This document shows positions 54,801 to 63,657 of a stretch of 64,000 bases of DNA, in pieces. The translations under genes were made by a program, and so were the position numbers. Below the pieces are notes generated by a model that saw nothing but the letters and a program-made list of their open reading frames with translations, did no database searches and was not told the DNA's origin. Source of the stretch: Vanilla planifolia (lineage: Eukaryota; Streptophyta; Magnoliopsida; Asparagales; Orchidaceae); NCBI GenBank assembly GCA_023846275.1, contig CM043868.1, positions 14,913,755 through 14,977,754 of the forward strand, in the 5' to 3' direction. Each line of letters starts with the position of its first letter. The first letter of the stretch is position 1.

Positions 54801-57659
54801 CACGTCATTGATTGAGAACGAAAATAAAAAGTGGATGATCCAGAGAGAGAAGATACACACAACACTTGGAAACATTAGTTGAAAACCTACAACACACGCA
54901 GATGAGCAACGGAATGGACAATCATAATAGACAAGGGATGCAGTTCCACTCCATAAAGTTTAGATTTAACAACCCGTAACATATAATCATTCATTCATTT
55001 GGATAGACAGCATAAAAACAAATTGGTAAATTGGATTTGATCAATTGTATGAATTTCACATCATTGATAAATAATGAAAATAAAAAAAGGATGATCCATA
55101 GGCAAAAGCATCGATCAACATAAGAAGTATATGGACAAGCAAGCCCAATCATGATCATCCATTAAGCAGTACATTTAAATGACTAACATGACTAAAAATT
55201 TCCTCCAGTAACATTAAGGATGGTGTGGAAAATAAACTTCTAAGGTCAAACCTCCCCAGGACATGTTCGTCAAGATCTTTGGAACAACACATTGTTTCAT
55301 TTCACAGCAAAGTATTCTAAGATCTACGGATATATAAAATCTTAAAGTTGTTTAGGAGGCGGGCTAATTTAAAGCGCTTTTAAGATCCTTTATTAGTTCA
55401 TAGTATTAAATTCTAGGAAAATAACTTCTCATATAAATCAAGGTTCAAATTCTTGATTTCAACTTAAATTTTAATCCCTTGGTTGAAAGGATAATTTCAT
55501 GGTTTCAATAGTATCAAGTGATTTTTCAATAGTATCAAGTGATATTAATGATAGCTTGGGATTTGGTTTCAATCAATTTTTTAATAATATTTAAATTTAA
55601 TTTTGGTATTTTAAAATTAATTTTATTTTCAAAAAAATAAAATTTTAAAAGATAAAACATAAATTCTAAACATGAAATTAAAATCTAGCACAAAATATTG
55701 TTTTAGGTTAACCACACATTATTACAAAATTTGCATTTTCTTGATGTTCTTGAAAATTGGTAAATAAATAAAAAGTGTTTTAAATGATATATAACTGGTG
55801 AGAAATAAAGGCAACTTCCCACTTGTAAAGAAAAATCTTTTTACTACATGAATTACATAGAATTCCAATAGATTGGATCAACAAAAAATCTTGTTTTGCG
55901 TGTCCTATTTAAAATAAACTAAAAAAATTAAAAAGAATAGTCTAATAAATTAAATATGAGATATATAATTATTAACAATTAAACCCATCACCAATATAAT
56001 ATAATCTAAAGCCCTTCCTCCAGTTACACTGCATTCTTGTTATCTGTATCAGAATAATAAAAAACATCATTACTTAGCTACCCAACTCCTGCAATGCTAT
56101 TTACTATACAACTACAAGATACGTATAAATTATATAAATATAAAAGATTTTAAAACAAAATAATTAGTGAAACTGGGACGACCACCAGACCAATGGCTTC
56201 TAAGGATTTTAGTCAAAACTAATCCTGAGTTTCAATGGAACCTTAACATTCAAAGAAGCTTTGAACCGGTCCTAACTAAAACTAGCCTTAAATTGGCCAA
56301 AAAACCAGTTTTAGATTGGAACACAGTACAATAATATAAACTATATTTTTTATCAAACATAAACTTTGACATTTGATAATAGACAATGTCCAAGTTAAGA
56401 AATAACTACCACAAGTAAAGGGCATAATTGTTAAAATAGCTAATGCTACTACCATGACAACATAATTTAAATACTCAAGTCATTTATTTTTCTCAAGATC
56501 ATGTGGCAAATTATTCAAAAAAATGATAATTAGGTAGTCAGATATGAAGATGGGATTGAAAGAAGAATTCCATCATGATTCGGAATTTGCATTGCGACAA
56601 AATCCAGAAATTGTAGAATAATAGGACTACTCAACCTAGGGTGACAAAAATCAATTTTGAGTTCAAAATTAGAAAGAAACTTTCTGAATAGCCAGCTCAC
56701 ATCACATACAACTATTTAACTACATATTATGAAATTAAGCATTTAGCTAATTCAATGTTGTGTGACCAAAATGAAATATCAATGTATAAGTATATTGTAA
56801 AACTGCATAACAAGTTCTCTTCCCTCACTCATAAAGCTATAGAGAAGATAAATATGCAAATTGAAGATTTCACAGCATGTTTAGCATTTAAACAAATCCA
56901 GTAACAGACAACTTCTAATGAAGCCATATTAAACAACATATTTGCAAGACAAAGCCTATATTGAACAAAACACATGACCAGCTATCCTGGAACAATCTTA
57001 ATGAATGTTGCATTCCTTCAGAAGTGTTTCTGCTACATTTGGCAATAGGTGAGTATCAGGACATTGTGAAACTAATTATGAATAGCATACAACAAAAAAA
57101 AAATATATATATATATAACTACACAACAAAATACAGGATCTGACCATCAGCATAATAGGTAGATGCCCAAAGCCTACTTTCTCTGTTATCACCACTCCTC
57201 CATTATACTGGAAGCCAACTTTAATTTGGAAGTTGCCTTGGTAAGTAGTCTTTGCTTGCCTACACTGCTCACAATCAAGTAGAAAAACATTGATTTTACA
57301 ATTCAAAGAGAAAATCCAGACAAAAATGGCAGAACGGAAGCAAACAGACCTCAAAAGGAAATATAGGCGCACGTGTGCGGTTCGATCTCACTGGAGGATA
57401 CAAGTAGGCTTTCTCAAAAGATAGTGCAAAGCATTAAGGAGAAAACAAAATTGCCAATATATACACAAAAAGTGGTAGAGAAAAAAGAATAAAGGATATT
57501 CCTTAGCTTCGCCGCAGTGTTCTCGTCTACTATCTCAATGGGTCTGATAGCCATAATAGCCTTTTCTAGACCTTCATCAATGAAGTAATCAAACGATTCG
57601 ACATGATGCCTAACAAGCTCTTGCAGAGTAGCATATGAATCATTCTTTTTCAAGCCCAT
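24691..57659 (-). CDS. NRPA2: RNA polymerase I second-largest subunit, N-terminal third (12 coding exons, 3' part outside window)
   Basis: This subunit forms, with the largest subunit, the catalytic core of nucleolar RNA polymerase I, which transcribes the 45S rRNA precursor. Joining 57659-57500, 57423-57350, 57264-57145, 54516-54440, 50400-50337, 50182-50112, 37325-37248, 37158-37113, 25447-25267, 25178-25126, 25024-24951 and 24808-24691 gives 1,116 nt, or 372 codons with no stop. All phases agree. Family blocks appear in order: HHVESFDYFIDEGL (residues 19-32), ECRQAK (78-83), SKLCHLRG (119-126), GGYFICNG (143-150), QKRNHP (161-166), CVRED near 190, GKEYLLPVGLVLK (218-230), CCYND near 246, ERAQIILDELR near 267, LRQYILVHLDNNHDKFNLL and QKLFALIDQT. 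The match is to Pol I (NRPA2/RPA135), not Pol II or III. The DNA-binding, hybrid-binding, Mg-contacting and zinc-binding C-terminal parts are not in the window. The ATG is the first in-frame ATG after an in-frame TAG in the leader exon. Confidence 0.93.
24951..25024 (-). CDS. NRPA2: NRPA2 exon 12 (residues 309-333)
   Basis: Acceptor CTGTCTAG precedes ATT GGT. The exon encodes IGEAVLRQYILVHLDNNHDK then FNLL, followed by AT of a split isoleucine. HLDN-HDKFNLL is nearly identical to the plant NRPA2 block. The donor is GTTAGT. Reading past it would give a plausible MLVI but no usable donor. Confidence 0.93.
25126..25178 (-). CDS. NRPA2: NRPA2 exon 11 (residues 291-308)
   Basis: Acceptor CTTCTTCTAG precedes GA-ATT. 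The exon encodes IHFRPALSGVNEESDIV, matching the H-F-P-L-GV region of the plant protein. The donor is GTAAGT and the downstream intron is 101 nt. Confidence 0.9.
25267..25447 (-). CDS. NRPA2: NRPA2 exon 10 (residues 231-291)
   Basis: This 181-nt exon, the longest here, encodes ALIDTTDHEIYLNLTCCYND, then GTVGTQLIGERAQIILDELR and NQCLKHI, ending with G of a split glycine. It aligns along its whole length with plant NRPA2 (CCY, GTQL, ER-ILDE-R, QC-KH). The donor is GTAATT and the next intron is 88 nt. Confidence 0.96.
27213..29015 (-). pseudogene. LINE (L1-like) ORF2 remnant: RT C-terminus, zf-RVT, RNase H
   Basis: Reading along the minus strand, fragments appear in the usual order for plant LINE ORF2. 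First is LVDKVHRKMISWKKKPLSMG followed by LVLVRHVLQSIP (29.0-28.8 kb), the end of the reverse transcriptase. Next is NGFLWWEYDQ. Then comes a zf-RVT-like stretch around 28.3-28.4 kb (RPFCAWEDTVFHVFVEC). Last is an RNase H-like stretch at 27,930-27,612 (GGMIRGHLGKVIRAFS, ETMAVRFGLNFCDELGL). Frameshifts and stops separate them. It is nested in intron 9 in the same direction as NRPA2. Confidence 0.82.
29671..30260 (+). mobile_element. Partial LTR of the 74-bp-repeat element family (copy C)
   Basis: From TGATGTATTTTGAAATAC it follows the 11.8-kb LTR: GAAAATAAAAGATAAGCAT, GATAAAGATAATAAAATTAAA, one 74-bp-type unit at about 29,820-29,890, CCATGAGATAACATCAGAG, and ATGCCTATACGCAGATGTCT. It fades after about 30,210. 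It has one unit where the other copies have five or more. Confidence 0.65.
30850..32838 (+). mobile_element. LTR retroelement with gag remnant, ~2 kb, nested in intron 9
   Basis: Two related segments end CAAACA at 31,319 and 32,838. Both carry the series CAATTCT...AAAACTCTC...CATTC...TTGCAC and an upstream TATA-like box, as expected of two LTRs. Just after the first is TGGTGTCAAAGC (31,330-31,341), a near match to the TGGTATCAGAGC primer site for initiator tRNA-Met. Inside are MELEEKNEKVNHEIGKA (near 31,379) and FQLPIYNGTT (31,695-31,726), reminiscent of retrotransposon gag N-termini, with stops. There is no pol. LTR starts are not resolved. Confidence 0.5.
32880..33220. repeat. Short GTAC-containing degenerate repeats
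   Basis: Many copies of GTAC and GTACGATAC-like words occur, including a 22-bp tandem pair (ATGTACGATACATAAAACTT). It directly follows the 30.85-32.84 kb LTR element. No coding content. Confidence 0.35.
36793..36830. repeat. TA microsatellite with flanking palindrome
   Basis: About 19 TA units are followed by an inverted-repeat-like stretch (ACATATATCAATATATGT) that could fold as a hairpin. Confidence 0.92.
37113..37158 (-). CDS. NRPA2: NRPA2 exon 9, 46-nt microexon-like (residues 215-230)
   Basis: This very short exon encodes VAGKEYLLPVGLVLK after completing Arg215, the L-L-P-V-G-L-x-L-K block of NRPA2. Acceptor AAATGTAG precedes A-GTA. The donor is GTTCCT, a poor match to consensus. The choice of the first of three closely spaced AGs is set by reading frame and family alignment. 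Confidence 0.9.
37248..37325 (-). CDS. NRPA2: NRPA2 exon 8 (residues 189-215)
   Basis: The exon completes Arg189 and encodes CVREDQSSVTLTLYYLQNGS then ARVGF, ending with CG of a split arginine. CVR-D/E-QSSVT and YYL-NGS are close matches to plant Pol I subunit 2. The donor is GTAAGA, and an 89-nt intron follows. Confidence 0.95.
38049..38330. repeat. 144-bp diverged tandem duplication
   Basis: TGCAAAATGGGAGTATAAC...TGAAAAGCATATTTTTG at 38,049 recurs as TGCAAAATAGAAGCATAAC...TGAAAAGTCTATTTTTG from 38,193. Confidence 0.75.
38383..38568. repeat. 94-bp tandem duplication
   Basis: AAAATACTTGAATCAACATT...CAATTAATGGAAAC is repeated from 38,477 with small changes. A third short piece (AATTAATGGAGACC) follows. 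Confidence 0.88.
39421..39480. repeat. 31-bp direct tandem repeat
   Basis: TTCCTTGAAATGTGGCACCT occurs at 39,421 and 39,452. Confidence 0.85.
41680..42690. repeat. Degenerate tandem repeats, ~37-bp period
   Basis: About 1 kb is built of diverged units of roughly 35-44 bp, each with a core like AAATTCCCAAACCAAATC followed by CAAACCTTG or CAAATCCTAGG and a T-rich link such as GTTAGTTAT or GAGCC. Clear examples start near 42,105, 42,140, 42,375, 42,415, 42,450 and 42,600. Divergence is high, so the array is old. No protein frame is kept. Confidence 0.6.
46611..46700. repeat. 46-bp tandem duplication
   Basis: ACCTCTACACAATT...CCATAAAGATCACA is repeated from 46,657 with few changes. Confidence 0.85.
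50112..50182 (-). CDS. NRPA2: NRPA2 exon 7 (residues 166-189)
   Basis: Acceptor CTTTTCAG precedes CCT ATG. The exon encodes PMSVVRRSFRGRGDGFSDKA and then VRI, ending with AG of a split arginine. It matches the region between R-N-x-P and CVR-D/E of plant NRPA2. The donor is GTATTT. Confidence 0.92.
50337..50400 (-). CDS. NRPA2: NRPA2 exon 6 (residues 144-165)
   Basis: The exon completes Gly144 and encodes YFICNGFERLGRLLM and IQKRNH. This is the GGYFI-NG-E-R motif of all multisubunit polymerase second-largest subunits, followed by the R-N block typical of Pol I. The donor GTGGGT is weaker than consensus. The next intron is 154 nt. Confidence 0.93.
50688..51130 (+). mobile_element. Possible solo LTR
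   Basis: The stretch opens TGTTGGTATTAG, carries a TATAAATAAAGG box near 50,786, and continues with a T-rich tail typical of plant LTR leaders. No clear CA end with matching target duplication was found, so the boundaries are guesses. Confidence 0.28.
52135..52375. repeat. Diverged ~120-126-bp tandem duplication
   Basis: ATTTGGCTGTTCAGCCACTC...TGCACTTCTGTATTCAT is repeated in diverged form as ATTTAGCTGTCTGGTCACTT...TGCACTTCTGTATTCAT. The offset grows from 119 to 126 bp through small indels. It sits in intron 5. Confidence 0.75.
54440..54516 (-). CDS. NRPA2: NRPA2 exon 5 (residues 119-144)
   Basis: The exon encodes SKLCHLRGFGPAKLV then QHKEEASEVGG, matching the SKLC...EMGG block that follows the P-x-MLM motif in the family. 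The last glycine is split, GG plus A. The donor is GTAAGT. Valine stands where the family normally has methionine before GG. Confidence 0.92.
54517..57144 (-). other. NRPA2 intron 4 (2.6 kb)
   Basis: This intron runs from donor GTCAGA to acceptor GTTTGCAG. It is AT-rich with no recognisable gene, and contains a nearly perfect 256-bp tandem duplication at 54,589-55,100, close to the acceptor end. Confidence 0.85.
54589..55100. repeat. 256-bp tandem duplication
   Basis: Two nearly identical head-to-tail units start at 54,589 and 54,845 with GAGAGAAGATAC and end near GGATGATCCA. They differ by scattered substitutions only. It lies in intron 4, 73 nt from the start of exon 5. No coding content. 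Confidence 0.93.
57145..57264 (-). CDS. NRPA2: NRPA2 exon 4 (residues 79-118)
   Basis: This exon is exactly 40 codons. Acceptor GTGAGCAG precedes TGT AGG. It encodes CRQAKTTYQGNFQ, then FQYNGGVV and FGHLPIMLM, the conserved protrusion-domain entry ending in the P-I/V-M-L block. The donor after ATG is GTCAGA. Confidence 0.92.
57350..57423 (-). CDS. NRPA2: NRPA2 exon 3 (residues 54-78)
   Basis: This 74-nt exon completes Ile54 and encodes SFEKAYLYPPVRSNRT then RAPIFPFE. It corresponds to the stretch before the ECRQAK motif in plant NRPA2. The donor is GTCTGT after GAG, and the downstream intron is 85 nt. Confidence 0.9.
57424..57499 (-). other. NRPA2 intron 2: U12-type AT-AC intron, 76 nt
   Basis: On the minus strand the intron starts ATATCCTTT, the U12-type 5' splice-site consensus. 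It carries TCCTTAAT (57440-57433), matching the U12 branch-site consensus, and ends TTTGCAC. The branch adenosine at 57434 is about 10 nt from the 3' end, within the usual U12 range. Splicing here restores LRISFEKAYLYPP in frame, matching the family. No GT-AG choice in the interval does this. Confidence 0.88.
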
Positions 57660-57660
57660 T
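57500..57660 (-). CDS. NRPA2: NRPA2 exon 2 (start codon, residues 1-53)
   Basis: Acceptor TTTTTCAG precedes AATGGGC, so the start codon lies one base inside the exon (57659-57657). The exon encodes MGLKKNDSY, then LVRHHVESFDYFIDEGL, the conserved N-terminal block of second-largest subunits, and ends KLR plus one base (A). No GT donor fits its end. Instead ATATCCTTT follows directly, marking a U12-type AT-AC intron. Confidence 0.92.
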
Positions 57661-60600
57661 CTGAAAAATAAAGCTTTTAAAGAACCGCACTACTATGAAA
57701 CCCTTGGATTTTTCATCATAAAATCAAAAATTTATCAATAAAGTATGCAAGTAACACTAAGATGATTACACAACGAACACTGCGAGAGTTTATGTCACAC
57801 CAAAAATCTAGAAGGTAATGAACCCTACTACACAAGATATGATATCTCTCAACATTAACTCAATGACAAAATAGAATCAAGGCTAAGACATGTGACTTCA
57901 TATTATAATAAAAACAAGCCATGTAAAAATGCAAAGAGAAAAAAAAACATGGATAATAAAATAATTTCAAATCATTCTAAATCAAATTCAAAAAAAAGTT
58001 TCAAGATTAAAACAACAAAATTTCAAAACCAACTCAAATAAAAGATTACATGAAAAGGTAACATGGATAATGCAATAGCCTTCTTAGTATAATGAAAATG
58101 CCAAGACCATCCAATCAATCTAGCTAAATATGGTCATGTAAAACACATACAAGTTTACAAAGCAACCACATATGTAAAACTCACTAAGCATGAATAACAA
58201 GAATAAAAACAAAATATGCTTAAATGACATGTTTCAAAGTCAACGTTATCGTGAATAAATACAATGAACTCTATGATGGTAACTAAAGTTAGCTCCAACT
58301 ACCAAACCAAATGCCTAATTGCTTGTATTGCAAATCTTATCCTACCCCATCTCAATACTTCCTACCTAACTCAACTCAAACCCATATTTTCTACCCCAAT
58401 CATCCCAAGTTACAAAAGGAAAGCAACCATCTCCTCTCTGCACCTTGCCAACTGCCACTCCTTAACGGTCACCCAATTATGACACCATACCCTAATTATG
58501 ACAATTGTTTATATTTGTTGAAAGAGGGTGGTAAAGGTCAACTACAATACATACATGTGTTGACAAGAGCTTTAGAACACAACAGATTTTTTGCAATATA
58601 AGCACAATCCTTGTTGAATACTTTGTTACCTCCATTCTCTATTACGACTCATTAATTAGCAAAACAACAATAATCTTGCTCATCTTAAGAGCATCCATCT
58701 TAAGAAAATGTGGTCCCATTCTATTCAAATAAAGATGGAAAGATGATAATAGGGCAAGTGGTAGGTCCTCGATCTGCACATGAATTTCAAACATCTCTAA
58801 AAATATCCAATTGAGCACATCAAAATGTGATGCATCCAACAATCATAATTGTTTATTTGAAAAAAATTAATTAGAAACAGATTGGGACATCTAAATGTTC
58901 ATAATTTGTCTCAAACCTACAATACATCCATTATATTAAAGACCTGTCAGAATATATTGTTGATAAGAAATAGCTGTCACATTATTTGACAACATCCATA
59001 AATCTTACCACGCCTCATCCATTATCATTGTCAATTTACTTGATTTCTTCCAAACAATGTTTGATTAGTCCCAACCTTGTCAAGGAATTCTTCACACGTT
59101 ATTCTTATAATATGATTTCAGTTATGTTTGTTAAATCACAAACCTTTATCTATAATACTTTAAGATCGAAGAGGATGAGGAGTGATTGCCAAACGATATC
59201 TTAGAAAAGAATCATTGGACAAGAAGCAACTTCTAACAAGCTTCCAAGTGGAAAGATACATGGATGAATAGAACCACATAAACTATAAGATGAAAGACCA
59301 TAAGTTTTATAAGTCATAAACCTAATACGATAATATGCTTTAGGAACAAACCCGTGTTAGATCATATTAAAACTCTGTCATTAAACATGCCAAGATGAGA
59401 TTAGTGTTAAAATGGGTGATAAAGTGAGAGGAGTCTTTCATATAAGGACAAAATACAATTCGATCAAGGACAAATATAGCATCATTACATATGCATCATT
59501 TCCGACAAAGACAAATATTTCAACCACAATTGGAAAGTTGCAAGAAATAATAAAATACTATCAATTTTAAGACATTTAGAGTTTACAAGTACTAGCTCCA
59601 AAATATAAAAGTTATTACATCGATCTTACAACTGGCATCACAAAAGTACAACATTAAGCATGCATGATAATTTAATTACATAAGCATGTCTTTTTAATTG
59701 CAAGCACTTGTTAAAGTTTTAGCCTTTCCTCATGATTCATCTCTTATGTCTATCTTCCTCACTTGAAACTAACAATGTCAAACATAAATTAAACCATAAT
59801 CACAAACTCAAAAAGTCTAATAACACAATCATAACATGTAAATCATTATAATAATTACGATCACGCAACACAAAAGGAGATGAATCGATACAATAATTAT
59901 ACATACTATATCATTTATATACAAATAAAACAATAACAAATTCATTGTGATTTTCATTCCTTTCTTATATAGTCAACACTCTTTGGAAAAATTTACAAGT
60001 GTCATTCTCGATCAATGACAAACCACCTTCCTATCTGACAAGATTTATTGTTGCATCTCACATTCATTAACAAACCAACCTCCCATCTAGCAAGATTATT
60101 TATTATCTTTATTTACATCTTGCACGTCATTATTTATATATGCACAATAAGAATTTACATATCTATTCATTCAAGTATTAAACAATTCATATGCTATCAT
60201 ATACCAATATAAGACATTAAATATCTATTATATTATACTAATATCATATTGTTGTATTCTAGGTACCACACTTGAATTAATATGACATTACAACGACCAT
60301 ATATGAATAACTCTATACTAACATGCAACATCACATCACACATACAAATTTACAAAAGTACCAAAATGCCCACTTCAAAGCTATCTTTATTGATCATCAA
60401 TACATTAAGTATATGCACTTACAAATATATCAAAACACCTACCTAAATACTAACATATTTGTATTCAATATCTTTCTTTTTTTCTTTCTCTCTCTCTTTC
60501 TTATCTGACAATCATACATAGAATATACATTATACTTTTATCAAAAATTTAAAGCACTAGTTTTGATACATTAAATGCAATATTAAAACCTTATTAGAGC

Positions 60601-61460
60601 CACTGGACCTAAGTAAGTTCACTTTGATTGGACCAATAGTCGACAAGATCCGACCGTCCAATTCTTTCTATCAAAATGTTCAATATGCATCCGACCTACC
60701 TTCAAATTACAACAACATTCCCATCAAACCATCTACCCTCCTTCATTGGACCATTACATGGACACTGAATGCCTAGAACATTGATCTGAATCCCTATCCA
60801 TCTGACTCCACGTAAAGACCCGACTTTAGTTGAAAAGGTTTTCAAAAATTCCATTCAAATAAAACCAAATCACAATATCAATTGAACAAATTCTCTCAAA
60901 CTAAACCCTTTTACCTTGTACAACACATTTATAATGTGTAAATATTCCACACAATTATACTATATATTCTATGCAATTAATAGTAATCTATTCACTATTA
61001 CTTAAAATTCATAATTCTTGAAATTCATTGACTACCATAAAACCACTAATCCTTTAAAATTTGAAACCAAATTGCAAACACAAAATATAAGCAAACATAG
61101 ATATATGTAAAATCAACTTAAAAAAACTCAAAACCAAACTAAGCTAACCATTGATAAAAAAAATCGATAATAAAACAAAAATAAACATAATTCTCAAAAC
61201 TAGTTGTATAATAATTTATTTACAAAACCAACATATGACAAAATCATACTCTATATTCTAGTCTCTACTCTCTCTCTTTTCCTTGTGTTATGACCTAAAA
61301 ATTGTTACACGAAAATAAGTTGAGCAAGCAATCATAGATCTAGTAGAAGTAACCAAACAACATAAAATTGAAAAAAGTATTACTATGCTTGAAAGATAAA
61401 AAAAACAAATATCAATACGATGTAATAACAATAACCAACAATCAACAATATATAATAAAA

Positions 61461-61589
61461 TGTAACTGATGTCTCAACATTTTTCATTATTCATTTTCAT
61501 TAGATGATATGCATTATTCCTTTACATTACTCATCAACACATATACTGTAGAAAAGTATATTGCTCATTATTCATTTTATATACATATA

Positions 61590-61630
<41 letters not shown>

Positions 61631-61793
61631 TAGAATGTAACTGATGTCTCAACATTTTTCATTATTCATTTTCATTATATGATATGCATTATTTCATTAC
61701 CTTACTCATCAACACATATATTCTAGAAAAGTATATTGCTCATTATTCATTTTATATACATATATATATACATGCAAATATATATACATATAC

Positions 61794-61810
<17 letters not shown>
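61461..61810. repeat. 175-bp tandem duplication carrying TA microsatellites
   Basis: TGTAACTGATGTCTCAAC starts at 61,461 and again at 61,636. Each copy continues with ATTCATTTTCATTA, TATTGCTCATTATTC and a TA-rich tail. The first tail is a TA run (61,593-61,628). Confidence 0.9.
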
Positions 61811-61833
<23 letters not shown>

Positions 61834-61891
61834 ATGATATATATATATTTATGTGGGTGTGTGTGGGTGTGGGTGTGGGTATGGGGGGAGG
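61803..61891. repeat. TG microsatellite passing into TGTGGG repeats
   Basis: (TG)15 at 61,803-61,832 is followed by a TA run and then a G-rich series of GTGTGGGTGTGGG repeats to a run of six G. This is the most G-rich strand segment of intron 1. Confidence 0.9.
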
Positions 61892-63383
61892 ATATATATA
61901 TAGTATTGGATACATTACAGTCTACATTTTTACCAACCTTGCAACTCTTCATCACAAGAATTCAACTCAACTTAGGCCTTAAGGAAGACAACTCATTACA
62001 AATCATACCAATGTAAGCAATAATCAAACCCAACTCATCTGAATGATAACTAAGAAAAACCAAATCATCATAATGACATCATCATCATATTACGTCATCA
62101 TAATAACCAATAAGAGAACCATAAGAAAACATAAATCATCCCAACAATAATTGGGAGGACCCAATTCACCACAATCTCATCATTATCATATCAACTCAAC
62201 ATAAAAACCACCCCACTCATCTCAATGGCAAGTTGAGAAACTTAATTTACCCTAATCTCATCATCATTATCATAACGTAACACTAAAAGAGAGCATGAAT
62301 AGATAAAAGAAACTATTTTTTGTCTCATTTATCTCACATAATTTATTATTTCACTTATTTACTTGCACATCCATACATCATAATTCTTTTTACCTTAAAT
62401 ACATCAATATTTTTTACATATCAAATAAAGCTAACAAACTAGTTTACATCTAATAAAAATAATAAACATGATAGCAACATATTTTATATCATGCCTTAAA
62501 AAAAACAATAAGCATTACATCAACAAACTTAATATCATGTTATATAATAACCATATGAAAATTTTAATAGTTTAAATTGGATGAAACTATAACACAATAC
62601 ATAATAACTTTTGCATATAACAACGCTATAAAGAATGCATCATAAAATCAATACAATCAATGAATTAAGTTCACCTATAACGTGTGAAAACTGTACAAAT
62701 AAAACTTACATACATCATGATATTAAATGGAGCCACCTACAATATATCGTGACACTAAAAAAATGCATCAAACATACAACACTATATTAAATAGAATTTC
62801 CTACCAGGTTTTGCCCAAAAGATGATCTTGTATTTCACCTCATTTCTCTGTATAAGCATACAATTAATTTAATTAAAGCAATACTCCATTAATATTAAAA
62901 TTTAGAATATCACTTTTTCAAATCAGTCTATCAAACTACCCATAACTATTTATCAATAAATTGTTCTATACAACCCTACAAGTTTAGTCATAATTCTCTC
63001 ATTTGTTATCCAAACTGAATGATTTTAAATTAGTTGGAAGGTTAGCAGATACCTCTACAACTTTCCAGTTAATCGTGAAAAACAATTCCTAAAAAATTTT
63101 CTGGTCAGTATATCACTCCTATAGCTTCGATTTTTTAAGTGAAACTTTCAATCCATTTATCCAAATTTGATTATTATTTATTTGTAGTAAAGCTAAAACA
63201 ACGGTCTATAACTTATTAGTTCATGTCTCAGCTTAATTTCAAATAAAAAATTACGAAATATTGAATTAACTAACGGCAAATTTATCTTCATCGAAATTTG
63301 TTTTGCAGCCCTTTCTCTCTCCTCAGAATTTCACCTAAACTTCCCCTTACCGGAAACTGCCGCTGGCACTCCTCGGATTACAC

Positions 63384-63410
63384 CTAATACAAAACAGAAA
63401 GCTCCAACAT
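63384..63410 (-). promoter_or_regulatory. Short upstream ORF of 8 codons in leader exon
   Basis: A minus-strand ATG opens the 8-residue frame MLELSVLY followed by TAG. It ends 33 nt before the predicted exon 1 donor and is out of frame with the main ORF. It would lie in the mature 5' leader if the GTAAGG donor is used. Confidence 0.35.
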
Positions 63411-63657
63411 GGTTCAAAACAAAGCAATCTCCTAGACAGAACAAGAAAACGCAGGACACACGAAATGGGTTTTAGAAACTCACGAAATCTCTCCAACGAC
63501 GCAAAAGAAACTGATCGCCTTCTACGCACGGTAGTCCCGACAGCGAAGACGCTAACCGACGGCTATAACAATACTAGGACTCGACTCGTTTCGCCCTCAC
63601 GGCCCGACCAAAACGATGCAAAAAAAGAAAGTACCACAAAAGAAATGGGTTTTAAAC

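Larger units (their letters stand above)
57661..63350 (-). other. NRPA2 intron 1 (5.7 kb)
   Basis: This intron runs from donor GTAAGG to acceptor TATTTTTCAG immediately before A-ATG. It holds a 175-bp tandem duplication with TA and TG microsatellites (61,461-61,891), a diverged 52-bp tandem duplication near 60,018-60,105, and otherwise AT-rich sequence. I recognise no protein-coding or RNA gene in it. Confidence 0.6.

Noticed and set aside
63347-63529. Arginine-rich minus-strand frame in frame with NRPA2, as an N-terminal extension
   Set aside because: It has no ATG, only a GTG-type opening, and a TAG lies upstream in frame. Known NRPA2 proteins begin close to the exon 2 ATG.
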